NCBI RefSeq assembly: GCF_007858275.1 | Contig: NZ_VFEV01000010.1 | Location: 1-64,000 of the forward strand | DNA: 64,000 bases | Source of the DNA: Pseudomonas proteolytica | Lineage (GTDB): Bacteria; Pseudomonadota; Gammaproteobacteria; Pseudomonadales; Pseudomonadaceae | Direction of reading: 5' to 3' | In this document: piece by piece, positions 19,417 through 29,129 of the stretch | Layout of the letters: each line of letters opens with the position of its first letter | Numbering within the stretch: the first letter of the stretch is position 1 | The notes under the pieces: model-generated | Told to the model about the DNA's origin: nothing | Seen by the model: only the letters and a program-made list of their open reading frames with translations | Databases searched by the model: none | Program-made: the position numbers and the translations under genes

Positions 19417-20253
19417 ATGCGTCTGATGAATGTTGCCGGCGTATGCCTGCTTTCTTCGGTACTGATGGGCTGCCAACAGCGCCCACCCGCCAACGACCAA
19501 CTGGATGCAGTGCTGTGGACCCAGACGTCCATCGAGCATGAGTTGATCTATCGCCAGGTGTTCGCCGACGCCACCCGCCAGCTCGACGTGGCCCTGGCCA
19601 CCAAGGACTGGGACGCCCTGCCCTTTGCCCCGCGCAACCTGGCCGGCCTGCCGCCAGCGGTGATCGTCGATATCGATGAAACCCTCCTGGACAACGTGCC
19701 ACTCAATGCCCGGGACATCGTCAACAACCAGGTCTACTCCTATGACCGCTGGAACACCTGGGTCGACCAGGCCAAGGCCCAGGCCCTGCCCGGCGCCGTG
19801 GCGTTTTTGCAGGCGGCCAAGCAACGCGGGATCAAGGTGTATTACCTGACCAACCGTGAGCACAGCCAGGTTCAGGCCACCGTCGACAACCTGCGTTTGC
19901 GCGGTTTCCCGGTAGAAAGCAATGAGCAGGTGCTGGCAGCCGCTACCCCGACCGGTCACTGTGAACAGGCGGGCTACGGTAAGAACTGCCGACGCCAATG
20001 GGTCGCCAGCCAGGCGCGGGTGCTGTTGATGGCTGGTGATTCGCTGGGGGATTTCGTCCAGGCCGAACACAACACCCTGGCCGCCCAACGCCGGGCGGTC
20101 GAACCCTACGCGGGTTGGTTCGGCCAGCGCTGGTTCCTGCTACCGAATCCGACTTATGGCAACTGGTACAGCGCCCCCTATGGCGACCGCGAAGATATTC
20201 CATTTGAGCAAAAGCGTTTCTTCAAGCGTGAGGCCCTTCAATTACAGCAATAA
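19417..20253 (+). CDS. Lipoprotein acid phosphatase / 5'-nucleotidase, e(P4) family (HAD class)
   Basis: This 278-residue outer-membrane-type lipoprotein has a signal ending VLMGC (lipobox). HAD motif I is VIVDIDETLLDN, giving the DxD nucleophile and acid. YYLTNR supplies motif II, and LLMAGDSLGDF supplies the C-terminal Asp motif. Enzymes of this family dephosphorylate nucleotides and other phosphomonoesters outside the cytoplasm. The open frame extends upstream to 18532, but that part is antisense to the Met-rich gene, and the lipoprotein signal fixes the start near 19417. Confidence 0.93.
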   Translation: MRLMNVAGVCLLSSVLMGCQQRPPANDQLDAVLWTQTSIEHELIYRQVFADATRQLDVALATKDWDALPFAPRNLAGLPPAVIVDIDETLLDNVPLNARDIVNNQVYSYDRWNTWVDQAKAQALPGAVAFLQAAKQRGIKVYYLTNREHSQVQATVDNLRLRGFPVESNEQVLAAATPTGHCEQAGYGKNCRRQWVASQARVLLMAGDSLGDFVQAEHNTLAAQRRAVEPYAGWFGQRWFLLPNPTYGNWYSAPYGDREDIPFEQKRFFKREALQLQQ

Positions 20254-20263
20254 CCTGCTGTAT

Positions 20264-20850
20264 GTAGGAGCCTGATTTGCCTGCGATGGCGTTGGATCAG
20301 CCACCAAAAATTGTGACTGAACCACCGCTTTCGCGGGCAAGCCCGCTCCCACAGGGGTCGGTGGCAGGTCCGGGATTTTGGTCGCGACAGGGATCTCATG
20401 TGGGAGCTGGCTTGCCTGCGATGGCGGTGTACCTGCCACCAAAAATTGCGACTGAACCACCGCGTTCGCGAGCAAGCCCGCCCACAGGGGGTTGGTGGCA
20501 GGTCCGGGATTTTGGTTGCGACATGGATCTCATGTGGGAGCTGGCTTGCCTGCGATGGCGGTGTACCTGCCACCAAAGATTGCGACTGAAACACCGCTTT
20601 CGCGAGCAAGCCCGCTCCCACAGGGGGTTGGTGGCAGGTCCGGGATTTTGGTTGCGACATGGATCTCATGTGGGAGCTGGCTTGCCTGCGATGGCGGTGT
20701 ACCTGCCACCAAAGATTGCGACTGAAACACCGCTTTCGCGGGCAAGTCGAATCGTCGCACCGCCGCTCCCACAGGGGGGTGGTGATAGGTCCGGGATTTT
20801 GGTTGCGACATGGATCACATGTGGGAGCTGGCTTGCCGGCTACTACAGGA
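20264..20850. repeat. Tandem array of about 135-bp REPIN units
   Basis: The anchor GGATCTCATGTGGGAGCTGG (or its variant GGATCACATG) recurs at 20391, 20525, 20661 and 20812, at spacings of 134, 136 and 151 bp. Each unit pairs GGGAGCTGGCTTGCCTGCGA with TTCGCGAGCAAGCCCGCTCC, the inverted REP cores. The last spacing is longer because of a roughly 15-bp insertion (TCGAATCGTCGCACC) in the right-hand REP. No gene lies here; several long frames crossing it are repeat artefacts. Confidence 0.9.
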
Positions 20851-20916
20851 GTCAACCGCGCGCCCTCTGATCCGTGTTTCAATGCGGCATTTCGCCAGCC
20901 CCTTTAAGGACTACGG

Positions 20917-21357
20917 ATGTCTCTGATCTCGCAACGTGTAGCACTGGCGCGCAGCGGCGCCAATGACAAGGTGATTTGCAAAATGGCCTCCGGTTGGGCC
21001 GTGATGGGCGATGTGCAGTTTCTGCCGGGTTACTGCCTACTGCTGCCCGATCCCGTGGTGTCGAGCCTCAACGATCTGGACACCCAGGCCAGGACCACCT
21101 ACCTGCTGGACATGGCCCGCCTTGGCGATGCCGTGCTACAGGCAACCGATGCGCTGCGCATGAACTACGAAATCCTCGGCAACTCCGAGCCGGAACTGCA
21201 CTGCCACATCTTCCCCCGCTACGCCTCGGAAGCGGAGCAGTATCGCAAGATGCCGGTCTGGTTCTATGACTGGAAAACCGCCACGCCGTACGCCGAAGAC
21301 GTCCACGGCGCATTGCGACTGAAGATTGCGCGGCTGCTGGCCCTCACTGATAAATAA
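20917..21357 (+). CDS. HIT-domain protein
   Basis: This 146-residue protein of the histidine-triad superfamily has the active-site-like segment ELHCHIFPRY. This gives two of the three histidines; the third position is Pro/Arg, a variant seen in some HIT-like proteins. A nucleotide hydrolase or transferase role is likely but the substrate is unknown. AAGGA lies 6 nt before the ATG. Its 3' end overlaps the fimbrial adhesin gene by 14 nt in convergent orientation. Confidence 0.85.
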   Translation: MSLISQRVALARSGANDKVICKMASGWAVMGDVQFLPGYCLLLPDPVVSSLNDLDTQARTTYLLDMARLGDAVLQATDALRMNYEILGNSEPELHCHIFPRYASEAEQYRKMPVWFYDWKTATPYAEDVHGALRLKIARLLALTDK

Positions 21358-22471
21358 TCGTGAACGTCGCCGAGGCATTGGCCGGCCCCGGCGTGACCGT
21401 GTTGGCCGTTTGCAGGTAACGCGCACGCAGGGGGATCGAATAGCTGCCCTCGGTGGTGCGCAAGGTAAGGCCACTGGCACGGTTGGTTGCCAACGGCACA
21501 GGCGTACCGTTGCTGGTCGCCACCTGCACGCCGACACCGGTTGCGGCAGGTGCCGTGCCCGTCCCGCTAGGGTCAAGGGCAAGCACACCGTTGGTTGCGT
21601 TGATCGCCACACGCGCCGGGTCGATGCGGTACTGCAAGGAGTTGTTGACCCGGGTGCCGCTACTGGTACTGGTGCCAGACGGTGAGTTGCCACTTTGCGA
21701 AACCCAGTTCGGCCCACTAGTCGTATAGATCCCGCTGAACGCCGGGCAGTTGTTCAGGGCAATGGCAAAGTCTGTCCAACCCGTGGTGCTGTTGATCCCG
21801 GTGAATTTGGCAGTCAGGTGCGAGCCCATGGGCACCGACACATCCGGCGTACTGCAAGTGCGCGAGACAATCTGGATGCTGCCGGAGATGCCCATCCTGA
21901 AACCCTGCATCCTGGCGTCGCCGAAGTTACCGAATAGGCTCACGATCGGTAACGTACTGCCCATCAGTACACCCGGCGTCACATCGCCCAGCTTGATCAG
22001 GATCAGCTCAAAGTTCGAGGGCCCGTCAAATGGGACCAGGCACCTCCAGCCACTCGTACAAGTGGTCCAGGCTTTACCAGATTGCCTTGGCAACGGGCCA
22101 CCCAAGCTATTGAAGGCGACCCCCAGCCCCGGAATGCTGGTTCTGTAGACTTTGTTGGCATACGTCCCGCTGGACACACTGGCCAGGGCATAGCTGGATT
22201 CGACAGTCAGCTCGGTCCACTGCTGATACGGGGCGTAGAGGCACTCAAGCTTGGGCGCCTGGCCTGACGCCATGCTGAATTTCTGGCGATACACTTCAGT
22301 ACCCACTGGCACATCGCGCCCGACAGTGATCGCCGAAACCTGCAATGGCATGGAGCCCACGGCCGGGCGAATACCGTCCATGTAGGTGCACGTGACCGCC
22401 ATGGCCGTCCCGGCCACCGCCCACAATGCGCCGACGGCCAGGCCCGCCTTGATCAAAGCGCCGATGTTCAT
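21344..22471 (-). CDS. Fimbrial tip adhesin / minor pilin
   Basis: This 375-residue secreted protein has a signal peptide (to about residue 25, AGTAMAV) and a two-domain architecture: an N-terminal receptor-binding-like domain (to about 200) and a C-terminal pilin domain with CPAF and a final TFTIIYQ. The penultimate-tyrosine-type end is the donor-strand chaperone recognition motif. It is the last gene of the chaperone-usher operon and overlaps the usher stop by 4 nt (ATGA). Confidence 0.88.
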   Translation of the reverse strand: MNIGALIKAGLAVGALWAVAGTAMAVTCTYMDGIRPAVGSMPLQVSAITVGRDVPVGTEVYRQKFSMASGQAPKLECLYAPYQQWTELTVESSYALASVSSGTYANKVYRTSIPGLGVAFNSLGGPLPRQSGKAWTTCTSGWRCLVPFDGPSNFELILIKLGDVTPGVLMGSTLPIVSLFGNFGDARMQGFRMGISGSIQIVSRTCSTPDVSVPMGSHLTAKFTGINSTTGWTDFAIALNNCPAFSGIYTTSGPNWVSQSGNSPSGTSTSSGTRVNNSLQYRIDPARVAINATNGVLALDPSGTGTAPAATGVGVQVATSNGTPVPLATNRASGLTLRTTEGSYSIPLRARYLQTANTVTPGPANASATFTIIYQ

Positions 22472-25064
22472 AACTGTACCTTTTGAAGAGTGTTGGGCTG
22501 TACGCTGCCAGCCACCTGTTTACCGGCCGCACATACGGCGTCCAACTGCTGCAACTGCTGCCCCTCGCCGGGGCCGGCCGGGATCACCAGCGCGCACTGC
22601 TGATGGGTCTTGCTGCCCCAGTTGATCAGCAACTGGCGGGTTTCAGGCTTGATCCGGGCGTACAACTGACCGCCCTGCCCGACCATGCCCACCGACGTGC
22701 CTTCGGCATCGGTCACGCCCGCACCAAAGGGCAGGCTGCTGCCATCGTCGAGGCGCACGTTGAGCAACACCGCGCGACCCTGGTTGGTGGTGTATTTGAG
22801 GTGCACCACGGCGCCGGCACGCGGGGCCACTTGCTGGCTGGTTTCGTTGAGTTCGACATCCAGCGAGCTGCCGATCGGGTCGATTGCCACTTCGTTCAAT
22901 TCATAAGGACGCAGGTACGGCACCACGGCGTTACCGCGGCTGTCGAGCTTGAGCCCTGGATACCCCGAGACCTTGGCGCCTTCGGCACCCGGCGCACTGA
23001 CTACCGCCATGGTTTCAACACGATACGGCGTCATGGTTACGCCGGCGGCATGGGCCACCACCGTGCCGCTGGCGCCCACCGAGGCGCTGGTATAGCCATC
23101 GCCACGGCCCAGGGCAGCACTGAGCATGGCCCTTGCGCCGGTGTACTGGCCATTGAGGGCTGCGCTCTTGCTGTTGCTGGCGCCATCATGGCCGAAGGTT
23201 GCGCCGTAGCCATACTGGCGGTCATCGCCAGCGGTGCCGCTGATGCCGGCCTGTTCGCTGTAGTTGCCTTCGCTATCACGCCCCACCTGCGCGGTGATTT
23301 GCGGGCTGTGGCCAGACGCACCAAATTCCAGCGGCATACTCATGGTCAGCAAGAAGCTGTTTTGCATATCGCCCAGGCCCATGCGGCTGCGGTTGGCGTT
23401 CACGCTGAAGCTGATGCGATTGAACTGCTTGCTGTAGCTGAACTGGTACTGCAAGTCACTGCCCGGAAGGTTCCAATAGTTCTGCGCAAAACCACTGATT
23501 GCCACTTGCCCCCATTCTCCGAGACTCTGGTCAGCGGTCACCGAAAAACGGCTACGCGGGCGCCCGAACATGCTGGTGTCCCAGCCACTTTTCTCGGCAT
23601 CAAGCAGCTGTATGGCGTTGCTGAAATCCAGGTATTCGCTGGTGGAAAACCGATAGGCCGCAACGGAGAAGTTACTACCGGTACTCAGCACGTTCTTGCT
23701 GTAGGACACGCGCATGCTCTGCCCTTTGGCGGCACCGGTGGCCAGGTCAGTCTTCGCGTGGGTCAAGTCGACGGCCATGGCCCCGATGGGCGTACCAAAT
23801 GCCAGGCCGGTAAGCACCGCGGTGTAGTCATCACTTGACTGCATGCCGGCAAAGCCTGTGAAGGTATTGTTCAGGCCATACTGCACAGTACCTTGCAACA
23901 GACGCGACTGCTGGTCGACGTAGTTGTTGCGGGTTTCACCTGCAGTCAGGCTGAAACGCGAGGTGCCAGGGCGCAATAATTGGCTGACCGAGGCATACGG
24001 CACAATGAAGTTCTGTTCGGTGCCGTCGGCCTCGGCCACGCTCACGTTGAGGTCGCCGCCGTAGCCGGTGGAGTACAGGTCATCGATCACAAATGCGCCG
24101 GGGCCACGGTGGTTTCCAGCAGGATGTTGCCGGCCTGGCGAATGGTCACCCGCGCGTTGGTGCGGGCAATGCCACGGATCACCGGGGCATAGCCGCGCAT
24201 GGATTCGGGCAACATGCGGTCGTCACTGGCCAGTTGCACGCCACGGTACGACAAGGTGTCGAAGATCTCCCCGGTGGTGTTGGACTCGCCCACCGTCAAC
24301 TGGCTTTTCAGCGCAGTGATATCGCGTTGGACGTAAGTGTCCAGGGCCTGGTAATTGGTACCCAGGCGCGACTGCCAATTCATCGAGGCATTGTGGCGCA
24401 AGCGCCAGTCGCCCAGGTTGAGACCGGCCTGCAGCCCCAGGAACGCCGAGTCGGAATTGCCGCTGCGGGTGTGGTTACGGTTGCCGCTGAAGTTGTAGCT
24501 GAGCATACCGGCGGTGACGCCACGGTCCCACAACTCGGGGCTGACATAACCGCGCGCATTTCGCTTGAGCACCATTTGCGGGATGCTCAGGTCGAGGGCC
24601 TGGTTGTCTGGCGAGAAGGTCGCGGTGGCGCTCGGGATCAGCGTACCCAGCGCTGCACAGCCCTGGCTGTCCAGGGCCAGGCTGGCCTCGGGTGACAGGC
24701 TGGACATCTCCACGCCCTGGCGCTCAAGCAAGCCACGGGTCATGCACACCACTGGCTTGCTGCCGTCGGCCTGGGCCTCGATACGGATATCCTGGCGGCT
24801 GTTCAACTGCCCGTTAAGAATCACGTCTGCACGGTATTGCCCCGGCATCACCGGGTTGCCAGCCTGATAGGCATCAAGGTCGAGATTGCGCGAGTCCTCA
24901 GGCAGGAACGCGTCATTGAATTGCACCTCTTGCGCCAGTGCGTCCTGCACGGCCATTACGCCTGGAGCAACGGCCAGCACCTTGAGGATCAAGGCCGTGA
25001 GCGGATTCAAGGCGAAGCGAGGCCGCGCCCGCAGAAAAAACCTGCAGCTGAAAGAGGTCGACAT
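22468..25064 (-). pseudogene. Fimbrial outer-membrane usher, split by a frameshift
   Basis: Two frames together make one PapC/FimD-type usher of about 865 residues. The 5' part (25064-24087) has the signal peptide, N-terminal chaperone-binding domain and first barrel strands, ending LLETTVAPAHL. The 3' part (24090-22468) starts IDDLYSTGYGGDLNV and holds the plug, barrel and C-terminal domains. The family reads TVAPGAFVIDDLY across the junction, so one C is missing from a C-run (four G on the plus strand at 24100-24103). The premature TGA overlaps a GTG (GTGA), so re-initiation is conceivable. A sequencing error is the main alternative. Confidence 0.88.
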
Positions 25065-25097
25065 AAGTGACTCGCGAGTAAAAACGTCAGGGATTGA

Positions 25098-25844
25098 TCA
25101 GCGCTGGAGTGGTTTCCGAGTCGGGACCAGTGCGCCGTAATCATTGATGGCGTTGAACTCCACCTGGGCATCGCCGGCTGGTCGTGCCTTGAGCGCGGGC
25201 AGTACGAACTGCCGGGTTTCACCCGGAGCGATCATGCCGTCTTCACTGCGCTCACGCTGGGCGCCAGCCACCAGTTCCAGTTCAACCAGCGAGACATAGA
25301 ACGCCGTCGGGTTGAACGCCTGCAACGCCAGGCCTTGCCCGTCACGCGCCGGCACCAGTTGCCACTGCACCTGCTCAATCGCCTCACTGGCAGTGCCCGG
25401 CAAATCGCTCGGGCGGTAGAACAATTTGATCCGTGAGCGAAACGCCATTTGCAGGGTATTGAGGTCGGTGCCGGCCTCAGGCTTGGGCGGAATTTCCAGC
25501 ACGTTAAGCCAGAACACCGACTCTTTGTCCTGGGCCAAGGGAGCCCCTGTGAACATCAGCCGCAGGCTTTGGCCCTTGGTCGGATCAATGCGCGCCACCG
25601 GTGGCGAAAGCAGGAACGGCGCCTGGGAGCTGGTCGGGGTCGATTTGACGTCGCCGGTGTCGATCCACGATTGGGTCAACGCCGGCTGCGTGCCGTTGTT
25701 ATTGAGTTTTACGGTGATTTCTTTCTGGTCCGCCGGGTAGATCAGACGGGTTCCGGTAATCACTACCCCAGCCAAGGCCTGGGAACACATCAGTGTCGCC
25801 ATCCCTGCCAGGAGCAGTTGCTTGAATGCAAGTGAGCAAGACAT
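25098..25844 (-). CDS. Periplasmic pilus chaperone (PapD-like)
   Basis: This 248-residue protein has a signal peptide (to about residue 25, SQALAG) and the two immunoglobulin-like domains of pilus chaperones. The N-terminal edge strand shows VVITGTRLIYPADQKEITVKL with the conserved Arg. SVFWLNVLEIPP and IKLFYRP carry the subunit-capping G1 strand and the conserved Lys. It sits between pilin and usher genes as expected. Confidence 0.94.
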   Translation of the reverse strand: MSCSLAFKQLLLAGMATLMCSQALAGVVITGTRLIYPADQKEITVKLNNNGTQPALTQSWIDTGDVKSTPTSSQAPFLLSPPVARIDPTKGQSLRLMFTGAPLAQDKESVFWLNVLEIPPKPEAGTDLNTLQMAFRSRIKLFYRPSDLPGTASEAIEQVQWQLVPARDGQGLALQAFNPTAFYVSLVELELVAGAQRERSEDGMIAPGETRQFVLPALKARPAGDAQVEFNAINDYGALVPTRKPLQR

Positions 25845-25916
25845 AAAGCAATCCCGTTGCCGCATGGAAGCACGCCCCTTGAAACATCAACAGGGCGTGT
25901 GTCCATGGCCTGCGAC

Positions 25917-26465
25917 TTACTGATAGTTGATGGAGTAAGTCACGGAGCTGACAACGGTGCCCGGAGTAGTAGCCGCCTGGGCGAAGTACTGGACAGCGTA
26001 CGGCAGGGTGGCAGAGGTGGTGGTAGCGTCGACATCGATACGGCTGGTGGACGTGACCTGCGCGGTGTTGCCGGCCTGGATTTTTGCGCCATTGGTGGCG
26101 TCAACCAGTTGCAGTTGAACCTTGGTGGCAGAACCGCTCACGTTCTTCAGGTTGCCGCTGACCGGATCAACACTGCCGCCCGCTTCAAAGAATGCAGCAG
26201 CGGTCTTGATCGCGGCCGAGCACTTGCTCAACTCGATGTTGAAACCTGTCTGGCCGGCCACTTGACCTGCGGCAGCCAGGGAAGCAGTGGAGATGGTTGG
26301 CAGCGTGACGGTCGTGCCGCTCGCACCGCTGGCACCGTTCACTGCTACCTGACAGGTTTCGGCTTTGAGTTCGCCGTTGAAATCGATTTTGCCGTCCGAA
26401 GCCAGAGCAGCGCAAGAGACTGTGGCAGCGACCAGTACAGCGAGGGCGCGGGCTTTGTAATTCAT
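25917..26465 (-). CDS. Major fimbrial subunit (type 1 pilin family)
   Basis: This 182-residue pilin has a signal peptide (to about residue 22, CAALAS), an N-terminal donor strand (GKIDFNGELKAETCQV), two cysteines that should form the pilin disulfide (Cys38 and the one in ELSKCSAA), and the terminal VTYSINYQ chaperone-recognition strand. It is first in the operon pilin-chaperone-usher-adhesin. GGAG lies 6 nt before the ATG. Two palindromes at 26577 and 26688 upstream are likely activator sites. Confidence 0.94.
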   Translation of the reverse strand: MNYKARALAVLVAATVSCAALASDGKIDFNGELKAETCQVAVNGASGASGTTVTLPTISTASLAAAGQVAGQTGFNIELSKCSAAIKTAAAFFEAGGSVDPVSGNLKNVSGSATKVQLQLVDATNGAKIQAGNTAQVTSTSRIDVDATTTSATLPYAVQYFAQAATTPGTVVSSVTYSINYQ

Positions 26466-26576
26466 GAGTAACTCCGAGAGAGCGATGTTCTACAGTAAGT
26501 TGTAAAGCTTCCGTTTATCGGAGAGCTTCTGTGTTGTTGCAGGATTAAGTTTAGGGACGGCGCATCAAACTCCATA

Positions 26577-26590
26577 TAGGAGTGCTCTGA
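26577..26590. promoter_or_regulatory. RcsB-box-like palindrome, copy 1 (fimbrial promoter)
   Basis: TAGGAGTGCTCTGA lies 112 nt upstream of the pilin ATG. It matches the intact palindrome at 26688 except at the right end. It is a probable binding site for the RcsB/RocA-like regulators encoded at 31513-32975 (inference). Confidence 0.55.
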
Positions 26591-26687
26591 AAAACCATTG
26601 AACGCCTCACCTTTCTTACACTTTCAACGCCACTAAAACTTACTGTTGCGCGCTGTCTTTATTGAAATAACAGCCACACTCCGTCAA

Positions 26688-26701
26688 TAGGAGCACTCCT
26701 A
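26688..26701. promoter_or_regulatory. RcsB-box-like palindrome, copy 2 (fimbrial promoter)
   Basis: TAGGAGCACTCCTA has perfect 6-bp arms around CA. It lies 223 nt upstream of the pilin ATG and 111 bp from copy 1. The shape is that of the enterobacterial RcsB box TAAGAATATTCCTA. The rest of 26466-26786 is AT-rich promoter DNA with no gene. Confidence 0.62.
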
Positions 26702-26786
26702 AAAAGCAGCCCTGCCAATACTTATCAATGGTTAAGCACACGAAATAAAAAGCACCCGCTATGTAGCGCTGAAGCCCGCATCCAGC

Positions 26787-29129
26787 CTAGCCCCCGCCAA
26801 TAAGCCCACCCCTGTGCTCAAGCAGGCTGCGGGCATGGCCCGCGATAGCCTCTGCAGGCCAGCTCAGTTCATCTTGCAACAGCACTTCGATACGCTGCGC
26901 CATCGCTGCAAAGTCTGCCCAACCCACTTCCAACGCGGCAGAGTGCAGTCTCTGCGCTGCGTCCAACGCCAAGCTGCGATCGCGCAAGGCGAGCCGCTCT
27001 ATCAGGCTGTTGAGTTCCTTGCGCAGCGCCTCCGGTGTCGCCGCCGGCTCCAGACTCCTTTCAACTGGCGGGGCCTGGGGGAGTTCGCACCAGAGCTCAA
27101 TCATCTGCTGCAACTTGGCCAGTTGGATGGGTTTAGTCATTACGCCATCTAAACCGGCATCAAAACAACGCTGAAGGTATTCATTCCCGGCAACTGTCGA
27201 GACGGCGATGATCGGGCAGTATGAGCGTTCGTGTTCGCGCTCCAGCTGACGAAACGCGCCAGCCATACGCTCATCACTCTCTGGCGAATCACACGCTATC
27301 AACACCATATCGACCCGATGGGTGCTGAACAGCGCCAGCCCCTGGGCTGCATCCGCCGCCAGCAGCGCGCCGCAGCCAAGGCTTGCGAGCTGTGCCTGCA
27401 ACATTTGCCGACTGGGCAACGAGTCATCCACCACCAGCACCTGCAAACCGTTACCGGCCTCAGGTATGGCAGGCTCGTTCGCCGGCAAGTGGTGAGATGC
27501 AGCCAGTTCAACGGGCACTCTCACTTCGACCTGGGTCCCGACGCCCAGCAGGCTGCTGAGCACCAACTCGCCGCGCATCAGCCTCACCAGGCGCCGGCAG
27601 ATCACCAGGCCCAGGCCGGTACCGCCAGTGCGCCGATAGGATTGCTTGGCCCGGGCGTAAGGCCGGAACAGCGAGGATTGCGCCTGTTCGGACAAGCCTA
27701 TGCCCGTGTCGATGACTCGAATCACCAGGTGCCGCACCTCTACCGCAGGCGCCGCCAAAAGTTGCAACTGCACCTCTACCCGGCCGATCTCGGTGAACTT
27801 GACGGCGTTACCGATCAGGTTGCGCAGCACCTGCGCCAGACGCAGCTCGTCCAGCAACAGCGGATCACCGGGACGCTCGCCGGTGACGAGCAGCTCGAGG
27901 CCCTTTTCCTGCGCTTGGGCTCGATGCTCGCCCACTATCCGCAAGACCAGCGCCCAGAGGTCCACCGGTTCAAGATTGAGGGCCAGTTGCCCGGCTTCCA
28001 TCTTGGAGATGTCCAACACATCATCCACCAACCGCAGCAAGGTATTGGCGCCGCTATTGGCCAACGCGGTGAAGTGTCGTTGCCGCTCGTCGAGAGGGGT
28101 GTGCTCAAGCAGTTCGACGGCAGCCAGCACGGCGTTCATCGGCGAACGCACCTCATGGCTGATGACTGCCAGAAACATCGCCTTCTCCCGCTCGCTGTTC
28201 ATGGCGTGGCGACGCTGCAGACGACTTTGCAAGACCAATGCAAGCAGCACTATCACCACCACCAGTAACAGCCACAACTCGCCCTGGTAATGCTCGGCAA
28301 TAGCCTTGACCGTGGGTATGTCCAGGTCCATCTCCACAAACCAGGCATCATAGATCGCCTTGCGCTCATCGCCGCTGATGGACGCCAGCGCCTTGTCCAG
28401 GATGGACAGCAGAAGCACATCGCTGTCCCGTATCGCCATGCTCACACCGGTATGCAGCATTGGAAGCACACCTGAAATCTGCAGCACCCCATGATATTGG
28501 CGAGACAGGTAGGGAATCAGCAGCCATTCCGAAGCAATCGCCGCATCCGTGCGACCATCCTTGACCATCGCCATCATGTCCACCGCATTCAGCGCAGAGA
28601 CAACGGTTATCCCCGGGGCCTTATGCCTCAAGAACGCGACATAGTCCTCCTCACGACCCAGCATCACCACCCGCTTGCCGGCGAGTAACTCCAGGTCGGC
28701 AAAAGGTTGGTCGCCAAACCGACTGACGATAATCGTCGAACTTGTGTTGTAGGGCGTGGTGTACAGCATCCCGAGATCCTTTGCCGGGTCATCGTCGCGG
28801 CGCCGGGTGGGCAATATATCGACTTCGCCGCTGATCAACATGTCTTTGCGGGCGCTGCGCGTAGTGGTGGTGACAGGTTCGAAATGCAAGCCCGTGCGCG
28901 CTGCAATCACCCTCAGGTATTTGGCTGACAAGCCTCTGAGCTGGCCGTTGCTGATGTATTCAAAAGGCAGCAAGTTATCGAATACGCCAACACGCAGCAC
29001 CGGGTGGGCGGCAATCCAATCACGCTCCTGCTGGGTCAACTCCATCGGCGTCGGGCTGGCGTGTGACGCCCCACTCAGGTTGCACAACAGGATTGCCAGC
29101 AACAGCAGGCGTTGCAGGAAGGCGCTCAT
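26787..29129 (-). CDS. RocS/EvgS-like hybrid sensor kinase with degenerate receiver and HPt
   Basis: This 780-residue membrane kinase has a signal/anchor helix (1-25), a periplasmic SBP_bac_3 domain (about 40-270), a TM segment (about 284-302), HisKA with His325 (VISHEVRSPMN), HATPase (Asn441, DTGIGLS, GGTGLGL), a receiver (about 562-680) and an HPt-like tail (about 700-770). Two relay residues are missing. The receiver phospho-Asp is Ala612 (VLIACDSP, where the sister protein has LILMDCDLP). The HPt His is Gln726 (AQRLHS against AHRLHG). The acidic pair Asp568/569 remains. It overlaps the upstream kinase by ATGA and probably works through that partner's relay. Confidence 0.92.
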   Translation of the reverse strand: MSAFLQRLLLLAILLCNLSGASHASPTPMELTQQERDWIAAHPVLRVGVFDNLLPFEYISNGQLRGLSAKYLRVIAARTGLHFEPVTTTTRSARKDMLISGEVDILPTRRRDDDPAKDLGMLYTTPYNTSSTIIVSRFGDQPFADLELLAGKRVVMLGREEDYVAFLRHKAPGITVVSALNAVDMMAMVKDGRTDAAIASEWLLIPYLSRQYHGVLQISGVLPMLHTGVSMAIRDSDVLLLSILDKALASISGDERKAIYDAWFVEMDLDIPTVKAIAEHYQGELWLLLVVVIVLLALVLQSRLQRRHAMNSEREKAMFLAVISHEVRSPMNAVLAAVELLEHTPLDERQRHFTALANSGANTLLRLVDDVLDISKMEAGQLALNLEPVDLWALVLRIVGEHRAQAQEKGLELLVTGERPGDPLLLDELRLAQVLRNLIGNAVKFTEIGRVEVQLQLLAAPAVEVRHLVIRVIDTGIGLSEQAQSSLFRPYARAKQSYRRTGGTGLGLVICRRLVRLMRGELVLSSLLGVGTQVEVRVPVELAASHHLPANEPAIPEAGNGLQVLVVDDSLPSRQMLQAQLASLGCGALLAADAAQGLALFSTHRVDMVLIACDSPESDERMAGAFRQLEREHERSYCPIIAVSTVAGNEYLQRCFDAGLDGVMTKPIQLAKLQQMIELWCELPQAPPVERSLEPAATPEALRKELNSLIERLALRDRSLALDAAQRLHSAALEVGWADFAAMAQRIEVLLQDELSWPAEAIAGHARSLLEHRGGLIGGG

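Noticed and set aside
20277..20907. Frames of up to 214 codons across the REPIN array
   Set aside because: They are periodic translations of the 135-bp repeat without start signals.
22483..23838. 451-codon plus-strand frame over the usher
   Set aside because: It is antisense to a well-recognised usher domain and has no family resemblance.
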